64,000 nucleotides of DNA from Phanerodontia chrysosporium (lineage: Eukaryota > Basidiomycota > Agaricomycetes > Polyporales > Phanerochaetaceae), in assembly GCA_001910725.1 (NCBI GenBank), contig MJGA01000037.1, forward strand, positions 124,001-188,000, in the 5' to 3' direction. The notes beneath the pieces are model-generated. The model made no database searches. It was not told the DNA's origin and saw nothing but the letters and a program-made list of their open reading frames with translations. A program made the translations under genes and the position numbers. How positions within the stretch are numbered: the first letter of the stretch is position 1; every line of letters starts with the position of its first letter. Of the stretch, positions 23,667-35,212 are shown in pieces.

Positions 23667-25479
23667 ATGACACACCTTTCTGTGTCGAGCGAGTACCCCC
23701 TTGCAGTCGTGCAGGACGCCCTTGCAGCATCCATCGCGAGCGGGTCTTTCACCGACACTGCATACTACCTCTTCTCACGGCGCACCGCAGACGGCGGCGT
23801 GGGGCATCCCCGCGCGGTGTACGCCTCCAGCCGCGCCATGCGCGCTGCCGGCGACCACTTCGATGCGCGTGAGTGCTTCGACGGTCCGTCTGTATGCTCA
23901 TGGGGCTAACAGGGGGTTGCTCAGAGCTCAGTGGGCGCTTCTCCACGCGCGACGCAGTTCCAGCTGAGACCGCAGACTACGGATACGAGGGCGATAGCGA
24001 CATCTATGACGCGGAGCCCGTAGAGGACGACCATTCGAAGGCTGTGGAGGTGTCTAAAGGCAAGGTGCGTACTCGATCGCCCGTTGACGTGTACCGCCAA
24101 TGACTGAGTTGCTGGTGATGTGTCCACACTTTCTGGACTGTACAGAACACAGAATGCGAGAAATTAGAGACTCTGTGCCATCCTCGAGCCGTTGAAATCT
24201 CCAAAGAATTGACTGGGTGTACGATGGACACATACAGTGACGCAAAACCACCAGACGAGCCGGAGGAGGCCGTATACGACCACGGAAAGGCCAAGGAAGC
24301 TCCGATCCCAAGTGCATGCGAGCAGGGGAAAGCTGTTGCTGTAGAGGTGGGAAAAGAGGTCGAATATGATCGCGGAACGGCCCAGCAAGGTCCAGAGGCT
24401 GCATGTGATGACAAGGATGCGCAGGCTGCGGAGCAACCACAAGAGGTGGGATACGAGGACGGAAAGGGCAAGGGCGTGAAACACACCTTGTTTATCCCAG
24501 ACGTAGCAGCTACAACGTACGCCTTCAGGTTCTCTTGCGGTGCACCTTGCTAATGGTGCACACAGCTGGCATGCACTCGTCTTCTTTATCTACACGGGCA
24601 AAGTCTACTTCGCGCCGCTGCGCTCGAACGGTCTGGAGGCCCGCCGCGCTGCGCTGGAGCGGCATCGCGACGCGCATCCTGACCTCCCCGCGCTGTGCTC
24701 GCCTAAGTCTATGTACCGTCTCGCAGACATGGTGTGTTCGACCGCCGCAAGGCTTTCGCGCTGCTGACCACTCCGCGCAGGTCGGGCTCGCGCCGCTCAA
24801 GGCGCTCGCGGAGCGGGAGATCGAGCAGCAACTCTCGCTCACGAGCATCGCAACGGAGCTGTTCTCGCACTTTTCCGCGACGTGCGCGTTTCCCTCCCTT
24901 CTGCGTGGGGCTCTGCGCTCACGGCCGTCTAGGTACCCGGACGTGCTCGCCGCGCAACTGCGCTACCTGTATGGCAGCGGGCACATGGCGCAGGTGCTGC
25001 ACGACATGCAGCGGCAGCTTACGGGCATCGTCGGCGGACAGGTGCCGCACGCGGAGACGGTGCTTTCTGTGCTCCTGGCGGCACTCTCGGAGCTGCTGCT
25101 CGCGCACCCGGCGCAGCAGAACCTGCCTGTGCTGCCCGGTTACTATGGTGCCTCTACGGAATTGCGAGTGCGTCCATATATCCGAGAAACACACGAAGGC
25201 TGACGAGTCTGATGTTGCGCGGGATAGCTGACACGCCCCACGGTTAGGCCCCCGATAGGACGTGCGCTCCCGCCCTTCGGGACGAGAGACACAAGAAGCA
25301 GCGCCCAATATACAGGCCTTAAGGCGGGAGGCTCCGTGATAGGCCTGCAGATGCCTGAGGTCTTGAGCGATGAGCAGTTGGCAGCACTGGGAAAAAGTGC
25401 GCGCAAAAAGTACAGGCTCAGAATGAGAATCATGGCAGAGCTACAGAGCCAGCAGACATCCGCTGGCCCGAGTCGCTGA
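23667..25479 (+). CDS. BTB/POZ-domain protein with long acidic insert
   Basis: Seven exons: 23667..23868, 23925..24064, 24146..24516, 24566..24731, 24781..24887, 24933..25167, 25228..25479; 490 residues. The family order is the same as in the neighbour: FTDTAYYLFSRRTADGG, QLSGRFSTRDAVPAET, then a third exon of 371 bases encoding an acidic, Glu/Lys-rich insert, HTLFIPDVAATT, WHALVFFIYTGKVYFAPL, RLADMVGLAPLKALAERE and YPDVLAAQLRYLYGSGHMAQ. A frame-keeping splice at 25167/25228 adds a last exon with a basic tail (LGKSARKKYRLRMRIM); without it the protein would appear to stop at 25203. Probable ligase adaptor or transcription-related BTB protein; no DNA-binding domain is visible. The insert accounts for most of the length difference from its paralog. 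Confidence 0.85.
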
Positions 25480-25491
25480 TCATTTGCGTTG

Positions 25492-25720
25492 TCATTCGAA
25501 CAGCGAGTCGTCGAGGCGAACCAGGATGGCTTGGAGGAGCTCTTCGGGAGCTCTGTGCCGATTGACCTCGCCATGCTTGATGTCTGTCCGTCTCAAGATA
25601 TCCTCGTGTAAATAAATGCCCTGTAATGTCTTTACAATGTGATCTGAACGTTGCAGCACTTGAGAGGTGGTGTATCGTTGCAGAGCAAGCGATCTCGAGC
25701 ACACCGTGCGCATGCTTTGC
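25492..25720 (-). pseudogene. Relic of F-box gene start and upstream region
   Basis: On the minus strand, MARSIGTELP followed (after a one-base shift) by EELLQAILVRLDDSLFE matches the first residues of the F-box gene at 33602 (MSRSVGTELPNELLQAIL...). About 100 bases upstream also match its promoter region. The reading ends at once and the rest of the gene is absent, so this is a truncated copy broken just inside the F-box. It lies immediately 3' of the BTB gene. Confidence 0.75.
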
Positions 25721-26502
25721 TGGCCGCACCGGACCGGCGCCTATTCCGCTTTGGTGCTTTGCTCCGTCCTCCGTGCATGGCTCGACCATCTGTGCAGAAC
25801 TACGACCACTGTGCAGGATGCGTGATTCTCATCGGCATCCTGCCCCTTGCAATTTTATTTCAAACCTCATATCTTATCGTTTTATCCTGAATGTCGAGAA
25901 AACACTCAGCGTGTGTACTCGCTCACGGGCCGTTCGGCGTCCTGTCAGATGGGCGATATCGGGGACAGTGAACAGCGCGATCAACACTGCAGGTCGGAGG
26001 TATGGGACCAAGGAGATACCCGAGGTGCGCTGCCTCGTTTGTCACACATATTCAGGCGTGCTGATGAGCAAAGACAGAGAATGTACCGCACGATAGTTGC
26101 CAGTCGCAGCGTGGGGCTTCTCGTGCTTGAATCTCTTGGCTACAGGCCACCGCCCCGTGCTCGTCTCACCACGGCACCATCGTGGCAACCTGAGCAGAGC
26201 CCTGGACACGACAAGGGCTAGCCTAGCCTGGAATTCGATGCTGCGGGAGTACTATGTGCGCGAACTTAATCTTTGGGTTAGTTCTGCTTGGATAACTTTG
26301 TCCGTGTAGCTTATATCGTTGGTAGCCGACACAGACCGCGCGCTCAGGCCCTGGACGGCGGGAGCGTGTTGATTGCTTACCCAACCAGATGCTTACGCAT
26401 GCTCTGTAGACGCACCGCGGCATGATGCGTGATGCCTAATGGCCCCAGCACAGGTTGCCTCACAATACACACCGTTATCCTTCCATCCTTACCACCGTCA
26501 CA
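25721..26502. other. Upstream region of kinase-like gene 1
   Basis: About 780 bases with no gene. The right part carries blocks conserved with the upstream region of kinase-like gene 2, listed separately. The left part shows nothing recognisable. Confidence 0.5.
26388..26446 (+). promoter_or_regulatory. Conserved upstream block shared by kinase-like genes 1 and 2
   Basis: The sequence runs from GATGCTTAC through GTAGACGCACCGCGG and TGATGCGTGATGCCTAA to GGCCCC and lies about 60 bases before the start codon. Nearly the same string occurs at the equivalent place before kinase-like gene 2. A second conserved block lies at about 26205-26330. The likely function is promoter or 5' leader; recent duplication alone would also explain it. 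Confidence 0.45.
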
Positions 26503-27842
26503 ATGTCCGGCGACGAGGAGGTATACAGGCTGCTCAGAGAGAACTACGCCGAGCTCGGCGAGATCGGGGAGAAGCTGCTGACGCACGAGCGAAAGTGGCG
26601 CAGCCGCTATCACTTCCTCTTGTCTCACGGCTACAGGCTTCGTCCGCGCTACCATCCAGACTGGGAGCCCTCGTGGAGAGCGCACCCAAATAGAATTCCT
26701 CTCTGGTTTGAGGACTACTGGCCATGGCGTGTGAGTTGGATTGCGTCTGACAATTGCTTGGAGGTGGCATTGACTATGGATAGGAAGCGTTGCTGATCGA
26801 CGCCACACGCGAAGACGATGGCCAACACGTCTGTCTGAAAATAGTGCCAACGAGCAGCAGTGAGCTGGCCATAGCACGGTACTTCTCTCGCCCTGAAGTA
26901 CAATCTGATCCCCGAAACCACTGTGTACCCCTTCTCGACTCTTTCGACGATGAGGACAACGGCATCTCCTACCTGGTAATGCCACTTCTCCGAGAACCGA
27001 CGGACCCTGACTTCCTACATGTGGACGATGTCCTGGAATTCACGGATCAGGTCCTTGAGGTAAGTGTTCGTCTACATTATGTCGATTTGAATCCGTTGAA
27101 CCTTTGTCCAGGGCTTGGCTTTCATGCACGAGCATTCGATCGCTCATCGGTCAGTGAACCTCTCTGTAGCGTCCGCACGGTCCTAACCCCATCCTAGGGA
27201 CATCGCGATATCCAACATTCTCATGGATGGGCGGCCGCTTTACCCCGACGGCTGGCATCCTGTCCGCACCGGCACTAAACGCGACTGCACTGCCCGTTCG
27301 ATACCCATCTATCGGATCGCTTCAGGCGAGAAAATCCGATACTACATTATCGACTTTGGCATGTCGGTGTACATTCCACCAGGCGTCCCCAGGCGCATCC
27401 TTGGCAACCGTGGCGCAGATCGGGAGGCTCCCGAGCTCTCGGTGCACGTACCCTACGACCCCTTCCCGACAGACGTGTTCATCCTTGGGAACGCGCTTCG
27501 CAAAGCGATTGACAGGGTCAGAGCGTAAATCACCCTCTACAACCCCGTTCTGACGACCGTGGATAGCCGTACTTCCGTGTCAGCTTCCTGCGTCCACTAA
27601 TATCGGCAATGGTCGATCCGGACCCCGGAGCGCGACCGACAGTGGAGGACGCTCTGGGCCATTGGCGCGAGATTCGCAAGCAGGTCTCGGTGTTCCAACG
27701 CTATACACGGCTTCGATTGCGCGGTGAGGATTTAGCCACGGCGCTCGTGCTCGACATTGTCATGATGTACAAGATCGCTCTCATTTTTGTTCCTCGCTTG
27801 TTCTGGCGATTGGTGCAATGGCTTCAGCTCGCGACTGCCTAG
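26503..27842 (+). CDS. Protein-kinase-like protein 1 (expanded basidiomycete family)
   Basis: Exons 26503..26730, 26784..27059, 27112..27149, 27198..27516, 27567..27842; 378 residues. The N-terminus is a non-kinase leader with SRYHFLLSHGYRLRPRY, then DATREDDGQHVCLKIV with the candidate ATP-contacting Lys. The catalytic loop reads HRDIAISNIL, the metal motif DFGMS and the APE-like motif REAPEL. There is no clear glycine-rich loop. The C-terminus has a hydrophobic segment (VLDIVMMYKIALIFV), possibly membrane-associated. The 38-base third exon ends inside the Arg codon of HRD, a feature shared by all intact copies here. It is probably a catalytically capable but atypical kinase; substrate unknown. 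Confidence 0.85.
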
Positions 27843-28428
27843 GCTCTTCTGCTGCATGGCTATTGTCGCTGTACATCCCTAGGCTTAGTATTCCACCCGC
27901 AGCGCGGTAACTCTGTGAACCTCGATCATTCGTTCCTCAAAATTGGACAAGCCGCGATGCACCACGGCGACTACAATATGTCAAAGTCTGAAGAGATAGT
28001 CGACGATGAAGCAAAGAGGCGGGACGCGGTCACAGGGATGAGGCGCGAGCAGCGGTTGCTATACGAGGAAAGTGCTTGGTCTTATTTGGCATAGCAGACC
28101 AGCGCTGGTGCTTACACAATCTGCTCTCACCCTCGCGCTCCGTCTTTCCTCGATGCTTGTGGACCGCTGTCGTCGACATCATCAACTCAGCGCACAACTG
28201 TTTCTAGTTTGTTGTTTACCTGCCACATATGTCCTGGAATCTTCGTATAGCACCATCAGGTGAGGGCGACGGCGGAAGCGCGGTATTGCACCTCCCCACG
28301 GCTCGTGGCATCCAGTCAGAAGGTCCTCATCGTGGAAGCCTGCGACGAGCTCAGCCGAGATTAATTCACCCTCGTGAGCGTTTGTGGCCAGCTGACCCTC
28401 CCTTTCGGGGGTTACAACCGGGTGCAAT
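27843..28428. other. Intergenic, remnant promoter of broken C2-helical gene
   Basis: About 590 bases. The part from about 28230 still matches the upstream region of the intact minus-strand copy (near 37460-37690). No gene recognised. Confidence 0.45.
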
Positions 28429-30016
28429 ATGACGTGGACGTCTTCGAGCAGCAGCGAGGGGGTAACGGGCACGATCTCTCGTGAGTGACATTTCCAGCTG
28501 TACATCCTGTGCTGAACATTCAACCTCTCAAGCCGTCAATAGAGCTATACGCGCAACTTCATGAAGAAGTCCGGTATCTTATCACACTCGCGCCAAACGA
28601 CTCGAGAGGTTCGAAGGTGAAGCCACCTCCGCTGTCCTTCGGCGAGACCGCGCAGAGCACGGCCAAACCAGTCTGGCACACGCCGTAATGCTCGATGTGA
28701 GCAATGCCGATCAAGTCGATCCCAGTGCCGATCTGACGAGCTCCGCAGTACCCTCGAGCCACATCCTCCCTCAAGTTCAAGGTTCACCGCCACGCCGCTG
28801 GAGAGAAGGAGAAGCTTGCGGGGGAGGCGCGAGTTTTATTGCATGAGCTGGCGTTAGGTGCGTGTTTTGCGGCTATGTATCCGCCAAGCGACTCACGAGT
28901 GGCCCAGAGCGCAGCTCGGACATAAGGCTCAGCTCACCCGCCGGTCACCAGGACGTCGGCGTGCTCACCCTATATCTGCGCCCCCATGTTCCTCAAGAGC
29001 ATGGCGTTGTCGACCTCTCGCCAAACCGCCAAATACAAGGCACGTCTGCGCTGGTCTCCTCGCTCCTCACCATAGCGCAGGACCTGCGATCGCTGCAGAA
29101 GACGCTCAGCGCCCGATATACAGCCATAGTACGTGCTTCAGGCTCTCTACAACGCGCCTCACAGCCTCGCAACATCAGTCTAGGGTATTTCCACCGCATA
29201 TACCCTGTCTGTTCTGCAGTACATTGCCCGGGACCACGCTGCCAGACCTGATGAAGCCCCTGCCATGCCTACGAACAGCCCCATCCGGGACCTCGCCCTG
29301 CAGGTCGAGCTCCAACTGCACCACTTTACGACCCGTTGCTTACCCGACGCGGTGCGCCAGCGCAAGCACGCCGCCTCGCCGCTCGCATCCGCGCTCCTGC
29401 CCGCCCTCGCACAGTCCCTCGCCCTGATCTTCGGCTTCGCGGACTGCTACACCGGTGCGTGCCCTTCGCCCTTTGCTTTCCCCGCGCGCCGTGCGATGCT
29501 GAAGGGACACCTACAGAGTCGGGCTACACCGCGATCGACACGCGCTCCCGCACGTGCGGCGCTGCGTTCCGCACGCTGCTCTTCCGCCTGCTCGCGCTCG
29601 GCGCGCACATGCGCGGCGTGCACACTGGGGGCGCGTCCGCCACGCGCGCACTCGGCGATGTCGCCCCGCGCGAGTCCCTGCGCGACCTTGCGTGGGCGTA
29701 TGCGCATCGCTTTGCGATAGCGGAGGAGGATAGTGCGCCCTGGGTGGACTATCTGGATTGTTTCCGTGGACGGCTGGCGGGGAGGATGGGCAAGGTGTTG
29801 AAGAAGGTGCGTTTTTGTGTTTAGCGAGGACGCGATGGTGCTTATGCGCGCGATAGGTGGCTGAGGAAGCTGAAGATGGGGGCGTCAAGCGCGCGGCTCT
29901 ACATCTCATGAAGCGGTTCGAGGTTGAGATGAGGATGGGCGTGCCGTCGGCGATGCAGTGGTCACAGACAAATGATGGTGTGCAGCAGAGCAGCGAGAGT
30001 GACACACTGACTTGAG
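28429..30016 (+). pseudogene. C2-like / helical protein gene, broken copy (inverted paralog of 35881-37462)
   Basis: Matches the intact minus-strand paralog along its whole length. The exon 1 start is at 28429 (MTWTSSSSSEGV), exon 2 from 28543 reads LYAQLHEEVRYLITLAPND, and later blocks are GVLTLYLRPHVPQEH, DLALQVELQLHHFTTR, GYTAIDTRSRTCGAAFRTLL and WVDYLDCFRGRLAGRMGK, with a C-terminal exon ending at 30016. Two lesions are visible. In exon 2 the Glu codon after HTP is TAA (28685-28687), and in exon 3 about four bases are missing, which shifts the frame before FKVHRHAAGEKEKL. The downstream exons keep clean frames and splice sites, so decay is recent. An alternative donor at 28685 avoids the stop but does not restore the frame. 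Confidence 0.75.
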
Positions 30017-30242
30017 TTCAGGTCTGGAAAAAGAGCGAATCTTGCACTCCAATACTGATTTATACCACAATCGTTATATTTCAAGGACAAGACAAGTGGT
30101 CTTTCATGAACAGTATAATGTGTCTCAGTACTGGGACCTATGTCTGTCCACGGCAGATGGTCCTCGCCCTACCCCCTGTTCAATCATCAGAGCTCCGAAA
30201 GACACTCCAGAAGGTCCCGAGCAGTCCGCTGCGCGACATGAG

Positions 30243-32515
30243 TTACCTGTCTGGCACCTGCCCGCCCTCTGCCCGCACGTGCTTCTCCCAAGGATTGACG
30301 TGCAGTGGGGGGAGCAGCTCGGCCGCCTTCGCGTCCGATGCAGTCCGGTCTGCCGATAAAGTGTTGTTGCCAGTAGATCGCGAGTCTCTTGCTCTTACTG
30401 GGTCTTTACGTTCTGGTGTGGCATTGGTCGCTGGTGCTTGCTTCGTCGGCGGTTCACCCTTTGTCCCAGTTCCCAATGCGGTGACTCTGTCCTCTGCTAA
30501 CGCGGAATGCATTGCTTCTGCTGCTACCTTCGAGAACATAGAGGACCAGCCTGGTCTCGGTTGAGGCGGTGTGCCGTGCTCGGGCCTGCGCGACGTCTCC
30601 ACCATGATATGCGTGCCCTGCCACGAGCTCCTCGGCTTATCCAACGATGCAGGCGCGCCTGCGGGTTGTTCAGCGGTCTTCCGTATCTCCATAGACCGCT
30701 TTTTCCGCTTCGCCTGGTCTGACCCGTGGTGCGCAGGCACAGACGCGGAGATTGCAGATGCTTCGCCACCGACCCTCGTCGCATTTTCGCTGCTCGCCTC
30801 ACGCGCTAGACCATCAGGGGGTGCTGGAGTTGGCACAGGGGCACAGGTGGTTGATGTTCTCTCGGAAGGTGTGGAAGCGGGCACGGTAACAGGTAGCGGG
30901 ACGGTCGCGTTGGTGTCGGACGGGGCGCTTGCCGTGGCGCGCGAAGGGTCCACAGCGGGTTGGACAAATGGTTGGACAGACGCAGCGCGAACAGGCGCTG
31001 CGCTGGCAGCAGCCGGCTGTGCGTCCTTCGGCGAGTCCTGCGCGGCGGTGCGCGCAGCGCCCTGAGCAGCGCAAGCAGAGGGTGGGTCCAATTTAGCAGA
31101 GATTCCGCGTTGCGGCGTGGCTGGTGAGGTGGCGTCCCGAGATGCAGACGATGCGGCGACCGGATCGTGAGCAGCTGCTCCTTCCTGCGCAACATCGACT
31201 GCGTCCTTCCGCGGCGGCTCCTCTAAGGTGGGTCCAGGAATGTGCTCAGGGATCGCACTCAAGAGCAGCATCAACGCAGGTGCAGCATGTGGCATTTTGC
31301 CTTGCACGACACGCTCCACTAGGGGGGCGAGCGCGGCCCTCGCCGCGGGCGTCCAGTAATCGCGTAGGAGGAGTGCGGCCTGGCGCTGCAGGATCTCCGG
31401 GTGCCTGGACGCGGGTCAGAGTCGTTGAGGATGGTGAGGTACAGAGAGAAGATGAGAGACGCACCGCGCGGAGAATCGCGAGAATAGCTCCGGGAGGATG
31501 GTTTCCCCGTCGAGCTGGGCAAAGAGGTGCGCTTCAGCGAGTGCCTTCAGCTCGTCGAGCCCCGCCTGGTGCCCGACGTGTCAGTGTGTCTGTGCCCGAA
31601 CCGATCGAGCGCCGCGCACCTCGCACGCAAAGCGGTACATCGACTTGGACGAACACGCCGGTCGATGCTGGTGTGTCTTGCGGTGCTTGGACAGTGCCTC
31701 CTTGCGCATCTCGGGGCCTCGCGAGCGCAGGGGAAGGAAGTAGACCTGTCCGGTGTATAGGTAGAATATTGCAGCTTCCAGGCTGGAGAGGATAAGATCA
31801 GCCAGGGAAGTATTATTTTCGGTGTCGCTCACGTGTCGGCTGCTACGAAGTCGAGGTGAAGAACTCCTGTACCACGATGTGCACTGCTGGATGGCTCCGT
31901 TGGATTTATGCGTGCTGCATCTAAGTCGTCCGGCTTGCGTGTAGTCGGCGTATCTGCCTAAATATTCTCAGACCGTGAAGGGATGTATATTTGTTTGATT
32001 TGACTTACGGGCAGCTCCTCAAGCGCTTCGAACTCCGCCAGTGTGAAGTCGCTCGGTGTTCCTGGAAAGGATTCCAAGTCGTCTTCGCGGTCCTGGTTCT
32101 TTGCCTCTTGAAGCGGAAGCTCGTCGTCATCCTCGATGTCGCTATCGTCGTCCTCGTCATCTCTAAGACGCGCAGGTCCCCTTACACGGCTTGAATCTCC
32201 TGACAACACTGCACATCCTTAGGCACGGCGTGTCGAGACCAAAACAACGGACTCACGTTGACTAAAGTACGGCGAGACGGCCTTTAAGATATGGCTGTTC
32301 GCGCGAACGGCACGGCACGAGGCAGAGGGACCGCGTCTGGTGGGTGCATGGAACGCTATGTCCGCAAACGAAACACCGGCGAGCGAAGCGGCGAGTGCGT
32401 CCTCGAGCGCGCCACACGCAGGTACCGGCGCGAGGGTGTGTAACGGCGACATTGAGTTGTGGTGGTCAAGCTTGGGGTGTGCTGACGTGTCGCCGTATGG
32501 CGAAGAAAGATGCAT
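30243..32515 (-). CDS. BTB/POZ-domain protein with long low-complexity C-terminal tail
   Basis: Exons (minus) 32257..32515, 32009..32208, 31833..31957, 31620..31782, 31465..31565, 30243..31404; 669 residues. The order follows the family: ALEDALAASLAGVSFADIAF, an acidic stretch (DDEDDDSDIEDDDE), LEAAIFYLYTGQVYFLPL, SSKSMYRFACE, AGLDELKALAEAHLF and HPEILQRQAALLLRDYW. Unlike its relatives it carries a last exon of 1162 bases. That exon encodes a tail of about 390 residues rich in Ala, Pro, Ser and Thr, with a basic cluster (AKRKKRSMEI) that could be a nuclear signal. Intron positions match the plus-strand paralogs, so it is the same family but older. The start at 32515 has a fair context; the frame is open to an ATG at 32593. 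Confidence 0.8.
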
Positions 32516-33601
32516 CGTGGCGGGCTCGTGTGCCTCGTCAATACCGCGCGCCGCACGGAAACAGCGTGTCACTGACAAACAGCACGTGGCCACGTCCGAT
32601 ATCGTTGCAAAATGAAATCAGACTGGGACTGTGGAGAGTTCTTGAGCTCACATGCCATAACACGTGGTAAGTCATATACTGGCACGCCTTCCTCAATGGC
32701 TACAAGTGTGAATGGTAGCGCAGACGAATCCTGTGCTTGCGAGACGCCAACGATATTAGCTACACGCAGAAAGCCATCGAAGCAGGACTTACCAAAAATT
32801 GAGCTCGCGCGCGTAGGAGGCTCATAGGAACCATCGTCTTGTTGTCTGCCCTGGCGCTGGTCGTGGCCATGGGCTTGCTCATTGTACCGTGTCGGTGCCA
32901 TGCGAAACGAGCAGAATGCGTAGCCTGAACCCTCGCAGGCGAATCTACGCACGGGATGGCCCATTCTGCGTCAGGCAACGATCTTGAGGTACTGTCCCTT
33001 TCGCTGTTTATCAGAGCACCTGAAAGGCCGTCATAATGGGGCAGCACACCTCAAATGTCCCGTGCGCCTACTGCCTTCGCGATGGGTCTACCGCGTCGCT
33101 TACTATGTATCCACAACGTCGACCATCTGACGTCTGCGTTCTGGCCACCGTCCCCGTTCTACTGCGTTCCAATGTCGCCCATATTGCACATGTTTCAGTC
33201 CGACGAGGAGCCCTGACGGAAGCCGATATGCACGCTGCATGCGCCGAGAGCGTTCTCTCGACGTTGTTGGGGAAAAGAATTTGGTGACTGAGGTTTACGA
33301 CGTTTGAGCACAGCAAGCGGGGCCTTCCCATTGCTTATGGAGAGGTTAGGTGGAGTTTCTGCAGGATGCACTTACACCGTGCTAGACACCGATGGTCGAG
33401 TCGTGCGTGGCCAGTGGGGACAAGCACAGCATCATGCACAGCTGAACAGCCCTCCGAAAGCGCCGCGCCCTATTATCGATTTGCTCTGCTACGATCCACC
33501 ACCTCCCAAGTACTACAACGCCCACAGCACATTCGACCACACACAACGGACCATTGTCCTTCTCGCGCACGACCGCATCCTACGTCGAACGGATGCCAAC
33601 C
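32516..33601. other. Intergenic with an orphan kinase-upstream block
   Basis: About 1.1 kb between divergent BTB and F-box genes. On the minus strand, 32738-32815 matches part of the conserved upstream region of kinase-like genes 1 and 2, but no kinase exon follows. The right end (from about 33475) is the F-box promoter, shared with 42230-42328. Confidence 0.5.
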
Positions 33602-35061
33602 ATGTCGAGGTCTGTCGGCACAGAGCTTCCCAATGAACTCCTCCAAGCCATCCTAATCCGCCTCGACGACTCGAAGTTCGGATGGCGAGACGAACGCACG
33701 TCCAAGCGAGGCCTCACATCCTGTAGCCTGACATGTCGCCACTGGGCGCGACACGTGCGTCCGCTGCTCTTTACCCATTTGGCACTCCGTAGTCGCGAGG
33801 ACGAGGTTCAGCTCCAGGACTTCCTGGCAACTCCTGACTTCCTCGGGCGCAGTATTGGAGACAGCATGCGCTACCTGACACTCATTTATGATGGAGCGGC
33901 GTCGGGCTTTCCATGGACAGTGCTGCGGCCGACGCAACCCGCGATCCCGTCCCACGTCCGGGTCCGCGTCGAGTGGCGCATGGTGGGGGAGGAGGATCGC
34001 TCTGGGCAAAAGTGGCCGACCTACCTGCTGACCAGGGTACTCCCGAGAACCCCACCGCCCTCGGCACTCCAACATATAGCTCGTCTCACATTCTGCAATC
34101 TTGCCATTCCTATCCGTGGCCTCCTACGCTTCCTCCGATGCATTCGGTTTGAACGACTCGACATGGAGAAGGTCACCTTTGTCGAAGGTGAAGACCTAGC
34201 CCTCCTAGAGGCATTACCTGTGCTCCCGTTACGCGTCAGCAACTTCCTGTCAATTGGATGCTCTATTCATTTCCGTGGGCTCAGCAAAAGTGGACTGTTA
34301 TACTGGACAACTGTCGGAAGACTTGCGCTTTCTGGGCAGGTCCGACTGATGAACGGCACCAGGGTCCCAACATCAATATCCAGCCGCCTCCTGATTTGTA
34401 CAGACACACATGATACCGATCACGCTACATATAACCTGGCGATTATATCCCAAGCACGCTGGTCGAGGTGCAGTAAGTGGCATGTTTCTGCTCAGAGTCA
34501 GGCCTTCATGTAGTCCCAGGCACTCGGTTATCGTACGATTGCCATTATCACATCTCCGACAGCAGGGGCATACTGGCAGCTATTACAGAAGGGACGCGGA
34601 CCAGGGGCCATCCTCGTACTACCGTGGCCGTCACCTTCACCCAGCTCCGCTGCCCTGAGCTGAAGGACGATGCCTGTGGATTTGAAGCCCTCGATCGACT
34701 CTGTCGCACGCTGGGCGACATTGAGACTGCTGATACAGCCAGTATTGCGATTGTGTGCTCCTCTGCAGAGGAAACGCATACTCTTCTGTGCGGAATCTTG
34801 CAGAAACGCGTACTTGCGGATCCAAGGGACAGATACGTACACCTCCAGACTAATTTCTGGGATATGTGGGGTGACGCCGTATGCGACATCCTGGAAGCAG
34901 GGCCGGCAGAGGTGACCTTACACAATCGAACAATGTTGTCGCGGATTACCACGCAGGTCGCGCGGCAGAGGTTTTTCCCCGAGAATGTGCAGATGAGTCT
35001 GCCTGAGCTTCGGGAGCTGTGGGAAGTTGTAGACGAACTCAGGAAGGGCACAGAGGTATAG
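33602..35061 (+). CDS. F-box protein (family copy A)
   Basis: Exons 33602..34472 and 34520..35061; 470 residues. The N-terminal F-box reads LPNELLQAILIRLDDSKF...SLTCRHWARHVRPLLF. The long family region follows with LQDFLATPDFLGRSIGDSMR, YLTLIYDGAASGFPW and TYLLTRVLPRTPPPSALQ. After the 47-base intron (phase 1) come CPELKDDACGFEALDRLC and a C-terminal part ending RKGTEV. The start MSRSVGTELP was chosen because it opens on the F-box; the frame is open to 33554. F-box proteins are receptors of SCF ubiquitin ligases; the family-specific C-terminal region is presumably for substrate and I recognise no LRR or WD repeats in it. The closest relative is the copy at 42329. Confidence 0.85.
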
Positions 35062-35212
35062 GGATAATATGCAAGTCGAGCATTCCCCATGTGTGTACAG
35101 TCTTTGTTCATTTGACATGTCTCTGATGCTTGGCAAACCAGTACAATAATGCTAGGTTTTGTAGGGAAGTTTTACACAATGCAGAATGCGACGGGGTAGT
35201 CGAATGGCCCTT

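Noticed and set aside
28862..29251. Separate small gene inside the broken C2-helical copy
   Set aside because: It is one exon of the family gene read through its flanking introns, as alignment to the intact minus copy shows.
31124..31795. 223-residue plus-strand open frame
   Set aside because: Antisense to the spliced BTB gene; no motif, and the BTB exons are consistent with paralogs.
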